Shown: piece by piece, positions 1-7,215 of the stretch
Position numbering within the stretch: the stretch's first letter is position 1
Layout of the letters: every line of letters begins with the position of its first letter
NCBI GenBank assembly: GCA_020344865.1
Contig: CP070830.1
Span: 1,259,199-1,269,126 of the forward strand
DNA length: 9,928 nt
Direction of reading: 5' to 3'
Source: Planctomycetota bacterium
GTDB taxonomy: Bacteria; Planctomycetota; Phycisphaerae; Sedimentisphaerales; Anaerobacaceae
Notes under the pieces: model-generated
The model's database searches: none
What the model saw: only the letters and a program-made list of their open reading frames with translations
Told to the model about the DNA's origin: nothing
Translations under genes and position numbers: made by a program

Positions 1-1939
1 CTGGGGACTTTATGCCGTTCCCGCGGGCGAATGGAAAGGCAAGGAAATCGGTGGTATCGGCGAGTGGATTATGAATAATGCCCAGATCCCCGTCGCCCAG
101 TACGAGCAGCTTGCCGGGCAATTCAATCCCGTAAAATTTAACGCTGACCAGTGGGTTCGAATCGCCAAAAACGCGGGAATGAAGTACATGGTCATCACCT
201 CGAAACACCACGACGGCTTTTGCCTCTGGGACTCGAAAGTAAGTGACTATGACATAATGGACGCCACGCCCTTTAAGCGCGACATACTCGCTGAGCTTGC
301 CGAAGCCTGTAAAAAGCAGGGCATCAGATTCTGTTTCTACCACTCAATTATGGACTGGCACCACCCCGATGCCCAGGGGCCCCACTACCCGACTTACAAC
401 ACCGGCAAAAAGAAAAATCCCAATTTTGCTCGCTACGTCGAGAACTATATGAAGCCGCAGCTTCAGGAGTTGGTGCACAATTACGGCCCGCTCGGGATAC
501 TGTGGTTCGACGGCGACTGGATTCCTGAATGGAACGAGCAGTTCGGCACCGACACCTACTATTATGTTCGAGCCCTTCAGCCGGACATCATCATAAACAA
601 CCGTGTCGGCAAGGGCCGCCAGGGCATGGGAGGCATGACAGAAGAAGGCTACTTTGGTGGTGACTACGGCACCCCGGAGCAGGAAATACCACCGACGGGC
701 CTGCCCGGCGTCGACTGGGAAACCTGTATGACGATGAACGATACGTGGGGCTTCAAGAAAAACGACCACAACTGGAAGTCCTCCAAAGAATTGCTCCACA
801 ATCTCGTAGACATCGTCAGCAAAGGCGGAAATTATCTGCTTAACGTCGGCCCAACCGCCAAAGGCCTGATTCCACAGCCCAGCGTCGAGCGCCTGCAGCA
901 GATGGGCGACTGGCTTAAAGTAAACGGTCAGAGTATCTACGGCACAATCGCCAGTCCATTTAGAAAACTCGAGTGGGGACGCTGCACACAGAAACAACTC
1001 GCTAACGGCGACACCCGACTGTACCTGCACGTCTTTGATTGGCCGACCAACGGAAAACTCAAACTATCCGGCCTCGACAACAAACTCTTAAAGGCCTTTC
1101 TGCTGGTTCGGGGCGAGCACTCCTGGCTGCGGACAACCCGCAAAGGTAATGACCTTATTATCGACGTACCGTCACAGGCGCCTGACCCGGTGGTTTCCGT
1201 CGTGGCGCTCGATATAAAAGGTAAACCAATCGTCATCGAAGCACCTGAAATCCTCGCCGACGCCGATATCTTTATCGATACAGCCGAGGTTACAATAAAA
1301 GGTCGTATCGAAAACAGCCAAATTCGCTACACCCTCGACGGCACTGAGCCGCTATCTGACTCGCCACTGTACAAGCGGCCTATACGCCTGAAAGACTCAG
1401 CGACAGTCTCGGCGAGTCTCTTCCGCAACAACAGCCCCATTACCGGCGTGACAAAATGCACGCTCCGAAAGGTCACACCGCGACCACCCGAGAACATTGA
1501 GGCGCCGGCCCAGGGGCTCTACTATGAGTATTACGAGGGCGAATGGGACAGACTGCCCGACTTCGACAGCCTCCAAGCTAAGGCAACCGGTACCACTGCG
1601 ACCTTCGATATAGACTTGCGCCAGCGAGACGAGAAATTCGGCTTTCGCTTTCGCGGCTATCTCAAAGTGCCCCGTCCGGGAATATATACATTTAATCTCG
1701 AGTCAGACGATGGCAGCAGGTTGTACATCGGCGACGAGTGCGTCGTCGACAATGACGGCCTGCACGGAAGCATCGAAAAGTCCGGCATGATAGCACTCGC
1801 CAAAGGGATGCACCCCATCAGGGTCGTATTCTTCGAGAGAACCGGTGGCGAGAACCTTGAAGTGTACCGTTTTGGACCGCAACTGGAAGAACCGGATATA
1901 CTGCCATCGGAGCTGTTTCATTCTGAAAATCAAAAGTAA
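1..1939 (+). CDS. GH29 alpha-L-fucosidase with chitobiase-like and PA14 C-terminal modules (5' partial)
   Basis: Retaining exo-glycosidase of family GH29, expected to release alpha-L-fucose from glycans outside the cytoplasm. The reading frame is open to the window edge: the first full codon is at 2 and gives WGLYAVPAGEWKGKE, the usual beginning of the GH29 barrel. The ATG at 71 is therefore internal, and the true start and any signal peptide lie upstream. Visible motifs are SKHHDGF (HHDGF at 206-220), the nucleophile motif LWFDG (Asp codon 509-511) and TPEQEIP at 671-691, followed by DWETCMTMNDTWGF and LLNVGP, as in typical GH29 enzymes. After the barrel and a beta-sandwich (to about 1240) comes a chitobiase/Fn3-associated-like module (about 1250-1480, IRYTLDGTEP). 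A PA14 module follows (about 1520-1900, LESDDGSRLYIG), probably carbohydrate binding. Stop TAA is at 1937-1939. The gene ends 42 nt before groES. Family assignment is firm; substrate is inferred. Confidence 0.93.
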   Translation, partial: WGLYAVPAGEWKGKEIGGIGEWIMNNAQIPVAQYEQLAGQFNPVKFNADQWVRIAKNAGMKYMVITSKHHDGFCLWDSKVSDYDIMDATPFKRDILAELAEACKKQGIRFCFYHSIMDWHHPDAQGPHYPTYNTGKKKNPNFARYVENYMKPQLQELVHNYGPLGILWFDGDWIPEWNEQFGTDTYYYVRALQPDIIINNRVGKGRQGMGGMTEEGYFGGDYGTPEQEIPPTGLPGVDWETCMTMNDTWGFKKNDHNWKSSKELLHNLVDIVSKGGNYLLNVGPTAKGLIPQPSVERLQQMGDWLKVNGQSIYGTIASPFRKLEWGRCTQKQLANGDTRLYLHVFDWPTNGKLKLSGLDNKLLKAFLLVRGEHSWLRTTRKGNDLIIDVPSQAPDPVVSVVALDIKGKPIVIEAPEILADADIFIDTAEVTIKGRIENSQIRYTLDGTEPLSDSPLYKRPIRLKDSATVSASLFRNNSPITGVTKCTLRKVTPRPPENIEAPAQGLYYEYYEGEWDRLPDFDSLQAKATGTTATFDIDLRQRDEKFGFRFRGYLKVPRPGIYTFNLESDDGSRLYIGDECVVDNDGLHGSIEKSGMIALAKGMHPIRVVFFERTGGENLEVYRFGPQLEEPDILPSELFHSENQK

Positions 1940-1981
1940 CCAAAAGATAAAACGTGAACCAGGATTGGTAAGGAGTAAGTT

Positions 1982-2272
1982 ATGAAGCTCAGACCCTTGG
2001 ACGAAAGAGTTGTAATAAAGCAGTCACAAGCCGATGAGAAAACATCCGGCGGAATCATACTGCCCGACACCGCAAAAGAAAAACCCCAGATGGGCAAAAT
2101 CGTGGCCGTAGGACCGGGTAAACTGCTCGACGACGGCAAACGGGCCAAAATGAACCTGAAGAAGAACGACACGGTTCTTTACCCGAAATATATCGGAAAC
2201 GATGTCGAAATCGACGGGGATAAATACGTCATACTCAAAGAAACCGATATCCTCGGAATCGTCGAAAAGTAA
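1982..2272 (+). CDS. groES: GroES co-chaperonin (Cpn10)
   Basis: Forms the heptameric lid that closes the GroEL chamber in the cytoplasm during ATP-driven folding. The product is 96 residues, the normal length. It begins MKLRPLDERVVIK and carries the mobile loop that contacts GroEL at about residues 17-32 (TSGGIILPD). It ends with the usual YVILKETDILGIVEK-type strand. The ATG is preceded by AAGGAG at 1970-1975 with a 6-nt spacer, so the start is secure. It is the first gene of the chaperone run, with groEL 75 nt downstream. No CIRCE inverted repeat is present in the 42 nt before it, so a HrcA-type control is not visible here. Confidence 0.97.
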   Translation: MKLRPLDERVVIKQSQADEKTSGGIILPDTAKEKPQMGKIVAVGPGKLLDDGKRAKMNLKKNDTVLYPKYIGNDVEIDGDKYVILKETDILGIVEK

Positions 2273-2347
2273 ACGAGGTTCGCAGTCAATAATTCGGGAA
2301 TTACGAATTCTAAACCAACAATAAAAAACGAAAAGAGGTAATAAAAA

Positions 2348-3976
2348 ATGGCAAAGCAATTAATGTTCGACAATACGGCGCGGACAGAGCTAAAGGATGG
2401 TCTGTCACAATTGGCTGCAGCGGTCAAGGTCACGCTGGGCCCGACCGGTAAGAACGTCATCCTCCATAAGAGCTGGGGCTCGCCGAAAGTAACGAAGGAC
2501 GGTGTTTCGGTCAGCAAGGAAATAGAGCTGCCCGAACCGTTCAAGAATATGGGCGCAAAGATGGTCAATGAGGTCGCCAGCAAAACCTCCGATGCCGTCG
2601 GCGACGGAACAACAACATCGACGGTCCTGGCGGAGGCCATCTACAACGCCGGCCTGAAACATGTAATCGCCGGTGCAAATTCGATGGCCATCCAGCGAGG
2701 AATAAACAAGGCCTCCGAAGTTGTCACCAAATTTATCGAGTCCGTCAGTGTCGACGTCAAAGGACACGGCGATATCGCAAAAGTCGCAACCATCAGTGCC
2801 AACAACGATGCCCAGGTCGGCGAAATCCTGGCGGACGCCATCGATAAGGTCGGCAAAGAGGGCGTCATCGAAATCGAAGAAGGCAAAGGTATGGAAAACG
2901 AACTGTCCGTCGTCGAGGGTATGCAGTTCGACAGGGGCTATATATCGCCATACTTTATGACCAGCGCCGAGACGCTCGAAGCCGTCCTCGAAGACGCGTA
3001 CATACTGCTGCACGAAAAGAAATTATCCAATGTCCGCGAGATTATCCCGCTGCTTGAGAAGGTCGCCCGGGTTGCCAGACCGCTGTTAATCGTTGCCGAA
3101 GACATAGAAGGTGAAGCCCTCGCGGCCCTCGTCATCAACCGTCTGCAGGGCATCCTGAAAGTCTGCGCCGTCAAGGCCCCCGGCTTCGGCGACCGCAGAA
3201 AGGCAATGCTGGCCGATATTGCCGTTCTGACGGGCGGTCAGGTGATTACCGAAGATTTGGGCATCAAGCTTGAAAGCATCGAGCTTTCGCAATTGGGCCA
3301 GGCCAAGAAAATCGTCGTGGACAAGGATACCACCACAATAATCGAAGGGACAGGCAAAGCCAAAGACATTAAGGCCCGCTGCGAGCAGATTCGCAGTCAA
3401 ATCGACAAGACCACAAGTGACTATGACCGTGAGAAACTGCAGGAACGCTTGGCCAAATTGACCGGCGGCGTCGCCGTCATAAAAGCCGGCGCCGCAACCG
3501 AAACGGAAATGAAGGAGCGCAAGGACCTGCTCCAGAACGCGCTGCATGCAACAAGAGCTGCAACCGAAGAGGGTGTCGTGGCCGGAGGCGGCATCGTATT
3601 CCTTCGCGCCACCAGCCAGTTGGAAAAAGCCCGGGCAAAGGCCAAAGGCGATGAGAAAATCGGTTACGATATTGTAACAGAAGCACTCAAAGCGCCGACA
3701 AGACAGATAGTCGACAACTCCGGCGACCAGGGTGATGTTGTTGTCGCCCAGCTGCTCGAAAAACTGCAAAAGCAGGACAACATAGGCTATGACGCCAATT
3801 CGGGCAAGTTTGTTGATATGTTCAAAGCAGGCATCATCGACCCCGCAAAAGTCGCCAGAACCGCCCTGCAAAGTGCCGCATCCGTCGCCGGATTAATGTT
3901 AACTACCAACGTCCTGGTGACCGATTTAAAAGATAAGGACAAAGACAAAGAGCCGATACCGGGTTCTGTAAGATAA
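2348..3976 (+). CDS. groEL: GroEL chaperonin (Cpn60) with Asn at the catalytic Asp398 position and no GGM tail
   Basis: The 542-residue subunit of the double-ring ATP-driven folding chamber. It aligns almost without gaps to E. coli GroEL as remembered. The ATP site is conserved (VTLGPTGKN, Asp51 in TKDGVSVSKE, GDGTTT at 85-90), as are the apical RGYISPYF, VKAPGFGDRRKAML, VVAGGG and the IIDPAKV aspartate. Two departures stand out. At the position of E. coli Asp398, needed for ATP hydrolysis, the codon is AAC (Asn397, 3536-3538) in LLQNALHATRAA. The C terminus is the charged KDKDKDKEPIPGSVR instead of the common GGM repeat. The start is supported by AAGAGG at 2333-2338. Chaperonin identity is certain. 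Whether this is the housekeeping copy or a specialised paralogue cannot be told from the window. Confidence 0.97.
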   Translation: MAKQLMFDNTARTELKDGLSQLAAAVKVTLGPTGKNVILHKSWGSPKVTKDGVSVSKEIELPEPFKNMGAKMVNEVASKTSDAVGDGTTTSTVLAEAIYNAGLKHVIAGANSMAIQRGINKASEVVTKFIESVSVDVKGHGDIAKVATISANNDAQVGEILADAIDKVGKEGVIEIEEGKGMENELSVVEGMQFDRGYISPYFMTSAETLEAVLEDAYILLHEKKLSNVREIIPLLEKVARVARPLLIVAEDIEGEALAALVINRLQGILKVCAVKAPGFGDRRKAMLADIAVLTGGQVITEDLGIKLESIELSQLGQAKKIVVDKDTTTIIEGTGKAKDIKARCEQIRSQIDKTTSDYDREKLQERLAKLTGGVAVIKAGAATETEMKERKDLLQNALHATRAATEEGVVAGGGIVFLRATSQLEKARAKAKGDEKIGYDIVTEALKAPTRQIVDNSGDQGDVVVAQLLEKLQKQDNIGYDANSGKFVDMFKAGIIDPAKVARTALQSAASVAGLMLTTNVLVTDLKDKDKDKEPIPGSVR

Positions 3977-3988
3977 AACACCGTCGCC

Positions 3989-4011
3989 CGTGACTCCGCG
4001 CTGACGTCACG
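3989..4011 (+). repeat. Inverted repeat CGTGAC/GTCACG between groEL and dnaJ
   Basis: Six-base arms at 3989-3994 and 4006-4011 with an 11-nt loop lie in the 54-nt groEL-dnaJ gap. No T-run follows, so it is not a standard terminator. A messenger stability or processing hairpin that adjusts dnaJ level relative to groEL is possible. Confidence 0.3.
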
Positions 4012-4030
4012 AACCGCGAGAAACGACATT

Positions 4031-5173
4031 ATGGCAAAACGGGATTATTACGAAGTTTTAGGCGTCGGCAAAAACGCTTCCGCCGATGAGATTAAACGCG
4101 CTTACCGGCGGATGGCCATGAAGTATCACCCCGACAAGAATCCCAACAACAAAGAAGCCGAGACGAAGTTCAAGGAGTGCGCCGAGGCCTACGAGGTCTT
4201 AAGTGACACCGAAAAGCGCCAGCGCTACGACCAGTTCGGACACGAGGGTCTGCGCGGAATTGGCATGCGCGACTACGCCCACATGAGGTGGCAGGACATC
4301 GGCAGCATATTCGAAGATGTCTTCGGCTTTGACGACTTCTTCGGCGACATCTTCGGCAGGCGGGGCAGAAGCGCACGCCGCGCCGGACCGGCAAGAGGTT
4401 ACGACCTGGAAACCTCCGTGGAATTGACACTTAACGATATCGCCGGTGGAACCGAGAAAACAATCGAATTTACCCGCCAGGACCTCTGCACCGAATGCAG
4501 CGGCAGCGGTTCCGCAAAAGGCAGCACGCCAAGCCGATGCACGACGTGCGGCGGAAGCGGCCAGGTTGCAAGGGGTGGAGGCTTTTTCCAAATGGTTTCG
4601 ACCTGTCCCCAATGCAGAGGTGCCGGCCAGGTTATCACGAATCCCTGCAAGGCATGTAAGGGCACCGGCAGAACCCCTAAAAAGAGAATAGTAAACATAA
4701 AAATCCCGGCCGGTGTACATGAGGGACAGGGCATAAGGGTCGCAAACGAAGGCGAACCGGGCCGCTCGGGCGGGCCGAGAGGAGATTTGTACTGTTACGT
4801 CAGAATAAAACCGCACGAATTTCTGCACCGGGACGGTAGCGACCTAATCGCCGTTGTACCCATAAGCTTCACACAGGCCGCCCTCGGCGCGACAATCGAT
4901 GTGCCAAGTCTCAACGGACCGAGACAGCTCAAAATCCCGCCCGGAGCACAATACGGAAGCATCTTCAGAATAAAGGGCCAGGGCCTGCCCGATATGAGAA
5001 CCAAGCGAGTCGGTGACGAGCTCGTACAAATCACCATCGAAACGCCCACAAAACTCAACGCTCAACAGGAAGAGCTGCTGAGAGAATTCGCAAAGACCGA
5101 AAACAAAACCGTCTCCCCCAAGGCGAAGAGCTTTTTTGAGAAACTCAAAAAGCACTTTGGTAACAATATATGA
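4031..5173 (+). CDS. dnaJ: DnaJ (Hsp40) co-chaperone
   Basis: Delivers unfolded clients to DnaK and stimulates its ATPase in the cytoplasm. The 380-residue product has the full type I architecture. The J domain is residues 1-75, with HPD at 33-35. The G/F linker (about 76-120) is poor in glycine and contains MRDYAHMRWQDIGSIFEDVF. Four CxxCxGxG repeats bind two zinc ions (Cys 153/156, 170/173, 192/195, 206/209), and the C-terminal client-binding domains run to about 345. Only a weak GAG (4018-4020) stands before the ATG, but the N terminus MAKRDYYEVLGV matches the family exactly. It lies 54 nt after groEL and its stop overlaps the grpE start. No dnaK is next to it, so its partner must be encoded elsewhere. 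Confidence 0.96.
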   Translation: MAKRDYYEVLGVGKNASADEIKRAYRRMAMKYHPDKNPNNKEAETKFKECAEAYEVLSDTEKRQRYDQFGHEGLRGIGMRDYAHMRWQDIGSIFEDVFGFDDFFGDIFGRRGRSARRAGPARGYDLETSVELTLNDIAGGTEKTIEFTRQDLCTECSGSGSAKGSTPSRCTTCGGSGQVARGGGFFQMVSTCPQCRGAGQVITNPCKACKGTGRTPKKRIVNIKIPAGVHEGQGIRVANEGEPGRSGGPRGDLYCYVRIKPHEFLHRDGSDLIAVVPISFTQAALGATIDVPSLNGPRQLKIPPGAQYGSIFRIKGQGLPDMRTKRVGDELVQITIETPTKLNAQQEELLREFAKTENKTVSPKAKSFFEKLKKHFGNNI

Positions 5174-5760
5174 CAGCCAAAAGAAAAGATAAATCAAAAG
5201 AGCAAAAAAAGCTCAAGGCAGAGCAAGGCGATGCGGAAGAGTTCCGCGCCCAAATACAAGACCTGCAAAGCCAGAAAGACGAGGTTTTTGAAAAGCTGCA
5301 GCGCCTAAGTGCCGACTACGCAAACTTCCAGAAACGAGTCCCCAAGCAAATCGCCGATACCATCGCCTACGAAAAGGAAAGAATAATAAAGAGTCTTCTG
5401 CCCGCATTGGATAATTTCGAGCATACACTTCAAAACGCAAGTTCGGCCGAAAACGTCGACGCTGTTGTCAAGGGTGTACAGATTATCTATGACCAGATGC
5501 TCGATATCCTAAAAACGCACGGTGTGGAGGTGATAAAGGCGCTTGGTGAGAAGTTCGACCCCGCCACGCACGAAGCAATAATGCAGAAAACCGATCCTGC
5601 CGGCCAGGACAGTGCTGTCCTTGAGGAATTCCAAAAAGGTTACAAACTCAACGGCCGCGTCATCCGCCCAACCAAAGTCATCGTCAACAAGCTGCCGTCG
5701 GAACAACAACCCCAAGGCGATCCACACCAGGAAAAACCGGACCTGCAGAAAGCGGAGTAA
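5170..5760 (+). CDS. grpE: GrpE nucleotide exchange factor
   Basis: Releases ADP from DnaK to complete the Hsp70 cycle. The product is 196 residues, normal for the family. It has a charged, coiled-coil N-terminal half (about residues 1-85, rich in Lys, Glu and Gln), then the helical dimer region with LLPALDNFEHTL. The C-terminal beta domain carries the family signature FDPATHEAIM and GYKLNGRVIRPTKVIVNK. The tail after residue 178 is polar and rich in Gln/Pro. The start ATG shares ATGA (5170-5173) with the dnaJ stop and has no strong ribosome binding site, which points to translational coupling. The usual grpE-dnaK-dnaJ order is not kept: here dnaJ precedes grpE and dnaK is absent. Confidence 0.95.
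   Translation: MTAKRKDKSKEQKKLKAEQGDAEEFRAQIQDLQSQKDEVFEKLQRLSADYANFQKRVPKQIADTIAYEKERIIKSLLPALDNFEHTLQNASSAENVDAVVKGVQIIYDQMLDILKTHGVEVIKALGEKFDPATHEAIMQKTDPAGQDSAVLEEFQKGYKLNGRVIRPTKVIVNKLPSEQQPQGDPHQEKPDLQKAE
5754..5757 (+). promoter_or_regulatory. Ribosome binding site deciding the fmdB-like GTG start
   Basis: GGAG lies inside the last codons of grpE, 8 nt before GTG at 5766. No in-frame ATG sits nearby, so this site supports the GTG start. Confidence 0.7.
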
Positions 5761-5765
5761 CTATC

Positions 5766-6092
5766 GTGCCGACCTACGAATATACATGTGATAATTGCAG
5801 ACACTGTCTTGAGCGCTTTCAGTCCATAAAGGCCAAACCGCTGCGAGTATGCCCCAAATGCGGCAAAAGTCGCCTCAGACGCCTTATCGGCGCCGGCGCG
5901 GGCGTAATCTTCAAAGGCTCTGGCTTCTACCACACGGACTATAGAAGCGACAGCTACAAAAAGGCCGAGAAAAAAGAAAAAGACTCCACTGCAACCAAAC
6001 CCGCCGAAAAAAAGACCAAGACCGAAGCCAAAGCTAAACAAACCGAAAAGCAAACCAAACCAAAGGCAGCCGACGACAAGAAATCAGCATAG
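5766..6092 (+). CDS. FmdB-family zinc-ribbon protein with lysine-rich tail
   Basis: A small protein of 108 residues whose exact role is unknown; FmdB-type proteins are often called putative regulatory proteins. Residues 1-60 give the standard pattern: PTYEYTC, CxxC pairs at Cys8/Cys11 and Cys29/Cys32 (CPKCG) that should bind one zinc, then IFKGSGFYHTDY. Residues 65-108 form a low-complexity tail with 16 Lys and 8 Asp/Glu in 44 residues, probably disordered and possibly nucleic-acid binding. The start is GTG, chosen because GGAG lies at 5754-5757 with an 8-nt spacer and the protein begins exactly where the family does. It follows grpE by 5 nt, so it is very likely the last gene of the chaperone operon. 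The family call is firm; the function is open. Confidence 0.9.
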   Translation: MPTYEYTCDNCRHCLERFQSIKAKPLRVCPKCGKSRLRRLIGAGAGVIFKGSGFYHTDYRSDSYKKAEKKEKDSTATKPAEKKTKTEAKAKQTEKQTKPKAADDKKSA

Positions 6093-6189
6093 TGAGCTTG
6101 TCTCGTTGGGCTGCTAAGTGGGAAAAATCGTGGACGCACACCCATACCCGGTACTGCAGATTAAGTCCCCCATTCAACACTAACGGACG

Positions 6190-7215
6190 CTACTGGTGCT
6201 CCACAAGCAAGATAATAAGATGTACCCTTTGGCCCTCCTCCGGCTGACTCGACCGCTCTTTCATCGCCTTTTCGCTCGAAGTTAAGACCGGCTTTGGTAT
6301 GACCGTCAAATCCGCCTGCGCATCATCGATTGCGGCGAACATCTCCTTGCCCGGCGACAGCTCCTCCATCTTGTTCAACACCGCAAAGTCCCTCGCCACC
6401 GCGATGCGCGCAGCAAGAGAATCCTGCTTAACAATCTCAATGACCTGCCCTGTGCCAACCGATTCAACCACCACCTGTTCACCAACCCGGTCGGTCTCAA
6501 CTACCAACCTCGCCGAATCGAACTTCTGCCAGATATTGTCCAGGTCGGCCAACAGCAGACGCAGAGCCTCACTGCCGCAGTTGATGGTATATACTCGGTC
6601 GTTCCCATGCCTTTCAGGGCTTATCCTCTCTAAAAGCCGATTATCCTCTATAGCCCTGTTAATAGACGCCTCAACAATCGCTAACTCTTTTGTCTCCAGC
6701 TCAAGCCTGCCGGTAAACTCCATCTCGGCCGGAGCGGGCTTGAGAGCCCGCTTTTCAGTGACCGCCGCAACTCTAACTTCGGGTTTTACCGTCTTCAGTT
6801 CCCCTACCGGGCGCTCCCAATCCTTAACAGCGACCGGCCTCTCTGTGTCGCTATCAGAAGAGACAATCGTGTAAACAACCGCGCCCAAAACAGCCACCAA
6901 CCCGACCATGGCCGCAACAGCAGCAACCTTGCGTAAAAGCAAATGCATCGCCCCGACCTGCTCTATCCGCAGCGGCGGCTGAACTATCGGCGCGCTTCTT
7001 CCGAGTGAAGCCTTTATCTGCTCGGCCATTCCCGCCGGTGCCTCCGCACAAGGCAGCGACCCCACCAGGACCTTGCAGTTCTGAAGTTCCCGCAGGCGCT
7101 GTGCAACTCGCTCATCGTGAGCAATCAGCCGCTGGACCTCAGTCTCCTCCCTCGCGTTAAGCTCACCGTCAATCAAGCCGTTCAGTAACTCGTCTATATT
7201 CAAATTATCCGTCAT
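6190..7215 (-). CDS. Probable membrane anti-sigma factor partner of the ECF sigma factor
   Basis: Likely binds and inhibits the ECF sigma factor encoded just upstream until an envelope signal releases it. The 341-residue product has a short acidic cytoplasmic N-terminal domain (residues 1-90, beginning DNLNIDELLNGLIDGEL, typical of anti-sigma domains). One membrane helix follows at about 96-118 (VAAVAAMVGLVAVLGAVVYT), then a roughly 220-residue outer part with no recognised domain. The zinc anti-sigma motif HxxxCxxC is absent, so this would be a zinc-free version. The ATG overlaps the sigma gene end by 11 nt (7205-7215) and has GGAGG on the minus strand at 7229-7225, 9 nt before it, indicating coupled translation. 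The role is inferred from order, topology and the N-terminal helices. Confidence 0.8.
   Translation of the reverse strand: MTDNLNIDELLNGLIDGELNAREETEVQRLIAHDERVAQRLRELQNCKVLVGSLPCAEAPAGMAEQIKASLGRSAPIVQPPLRIEQVGAMHLLLRKVAAVAAMVGLVAVLGAVVYTIVSSDSDTERPVAVKDWERPVGELKTVKPEVRVAAVTEKRALKPAPAEMEFTGRLELETKELAIVEASINRAIEDNRLLERISPERHGNDRVYTINCGSEALRLLLADLDNIWQKFDSARLVVETDRVGEQVVVESVGTGQVIEIVKQDSLAARIAVARDFAVLNKMEELSPGKEMFAAIDDAQADLTVIPKPVLTSSEKAMKERSSQPEEGQRVHLIILLVEHQ

Noticed and set aside
71..73. ATG at 71 as the start of the first fucosidase
   Set aside because: The same frame is open to the window edge and the upstream codons encode conserved GH29 sequence (HWG-type motif region), so the ATG is internal.
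1872..1902. TTGGAC-N19-TATACT as a groES promoter inside the fucosidase gene
   Set aside because: The -35 matches only half of the consensus and the spacer is too long; kept only as a possibility.
2291..2309. AATTCG-N7-CGAATT inverted repeat between groES and groEL
   Set aside because: Short AT-rich arms, no T-run and no resemblance to CIRCE; likely chance.
3086..3871. Long minus-strand open frames opposite groEL, the first fucosidase (344-1030) and dnaJ (4199-4828)
   Set aside because: They are shadows of the well-supported plus-strand genes, with no family features of their own.
4002..4009. TGACGTCA perfect 8-bp palindrome before dnaJ
   Set aside because: Eight-base palindromes are common by chance and it overlaps the longer inverted repeat.
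6093..6189. Terminator between the convergent fmdB-like and anti-sigma genes
   Set aside because: No stem with a T-run on either strand was found in this 97-nt gap.
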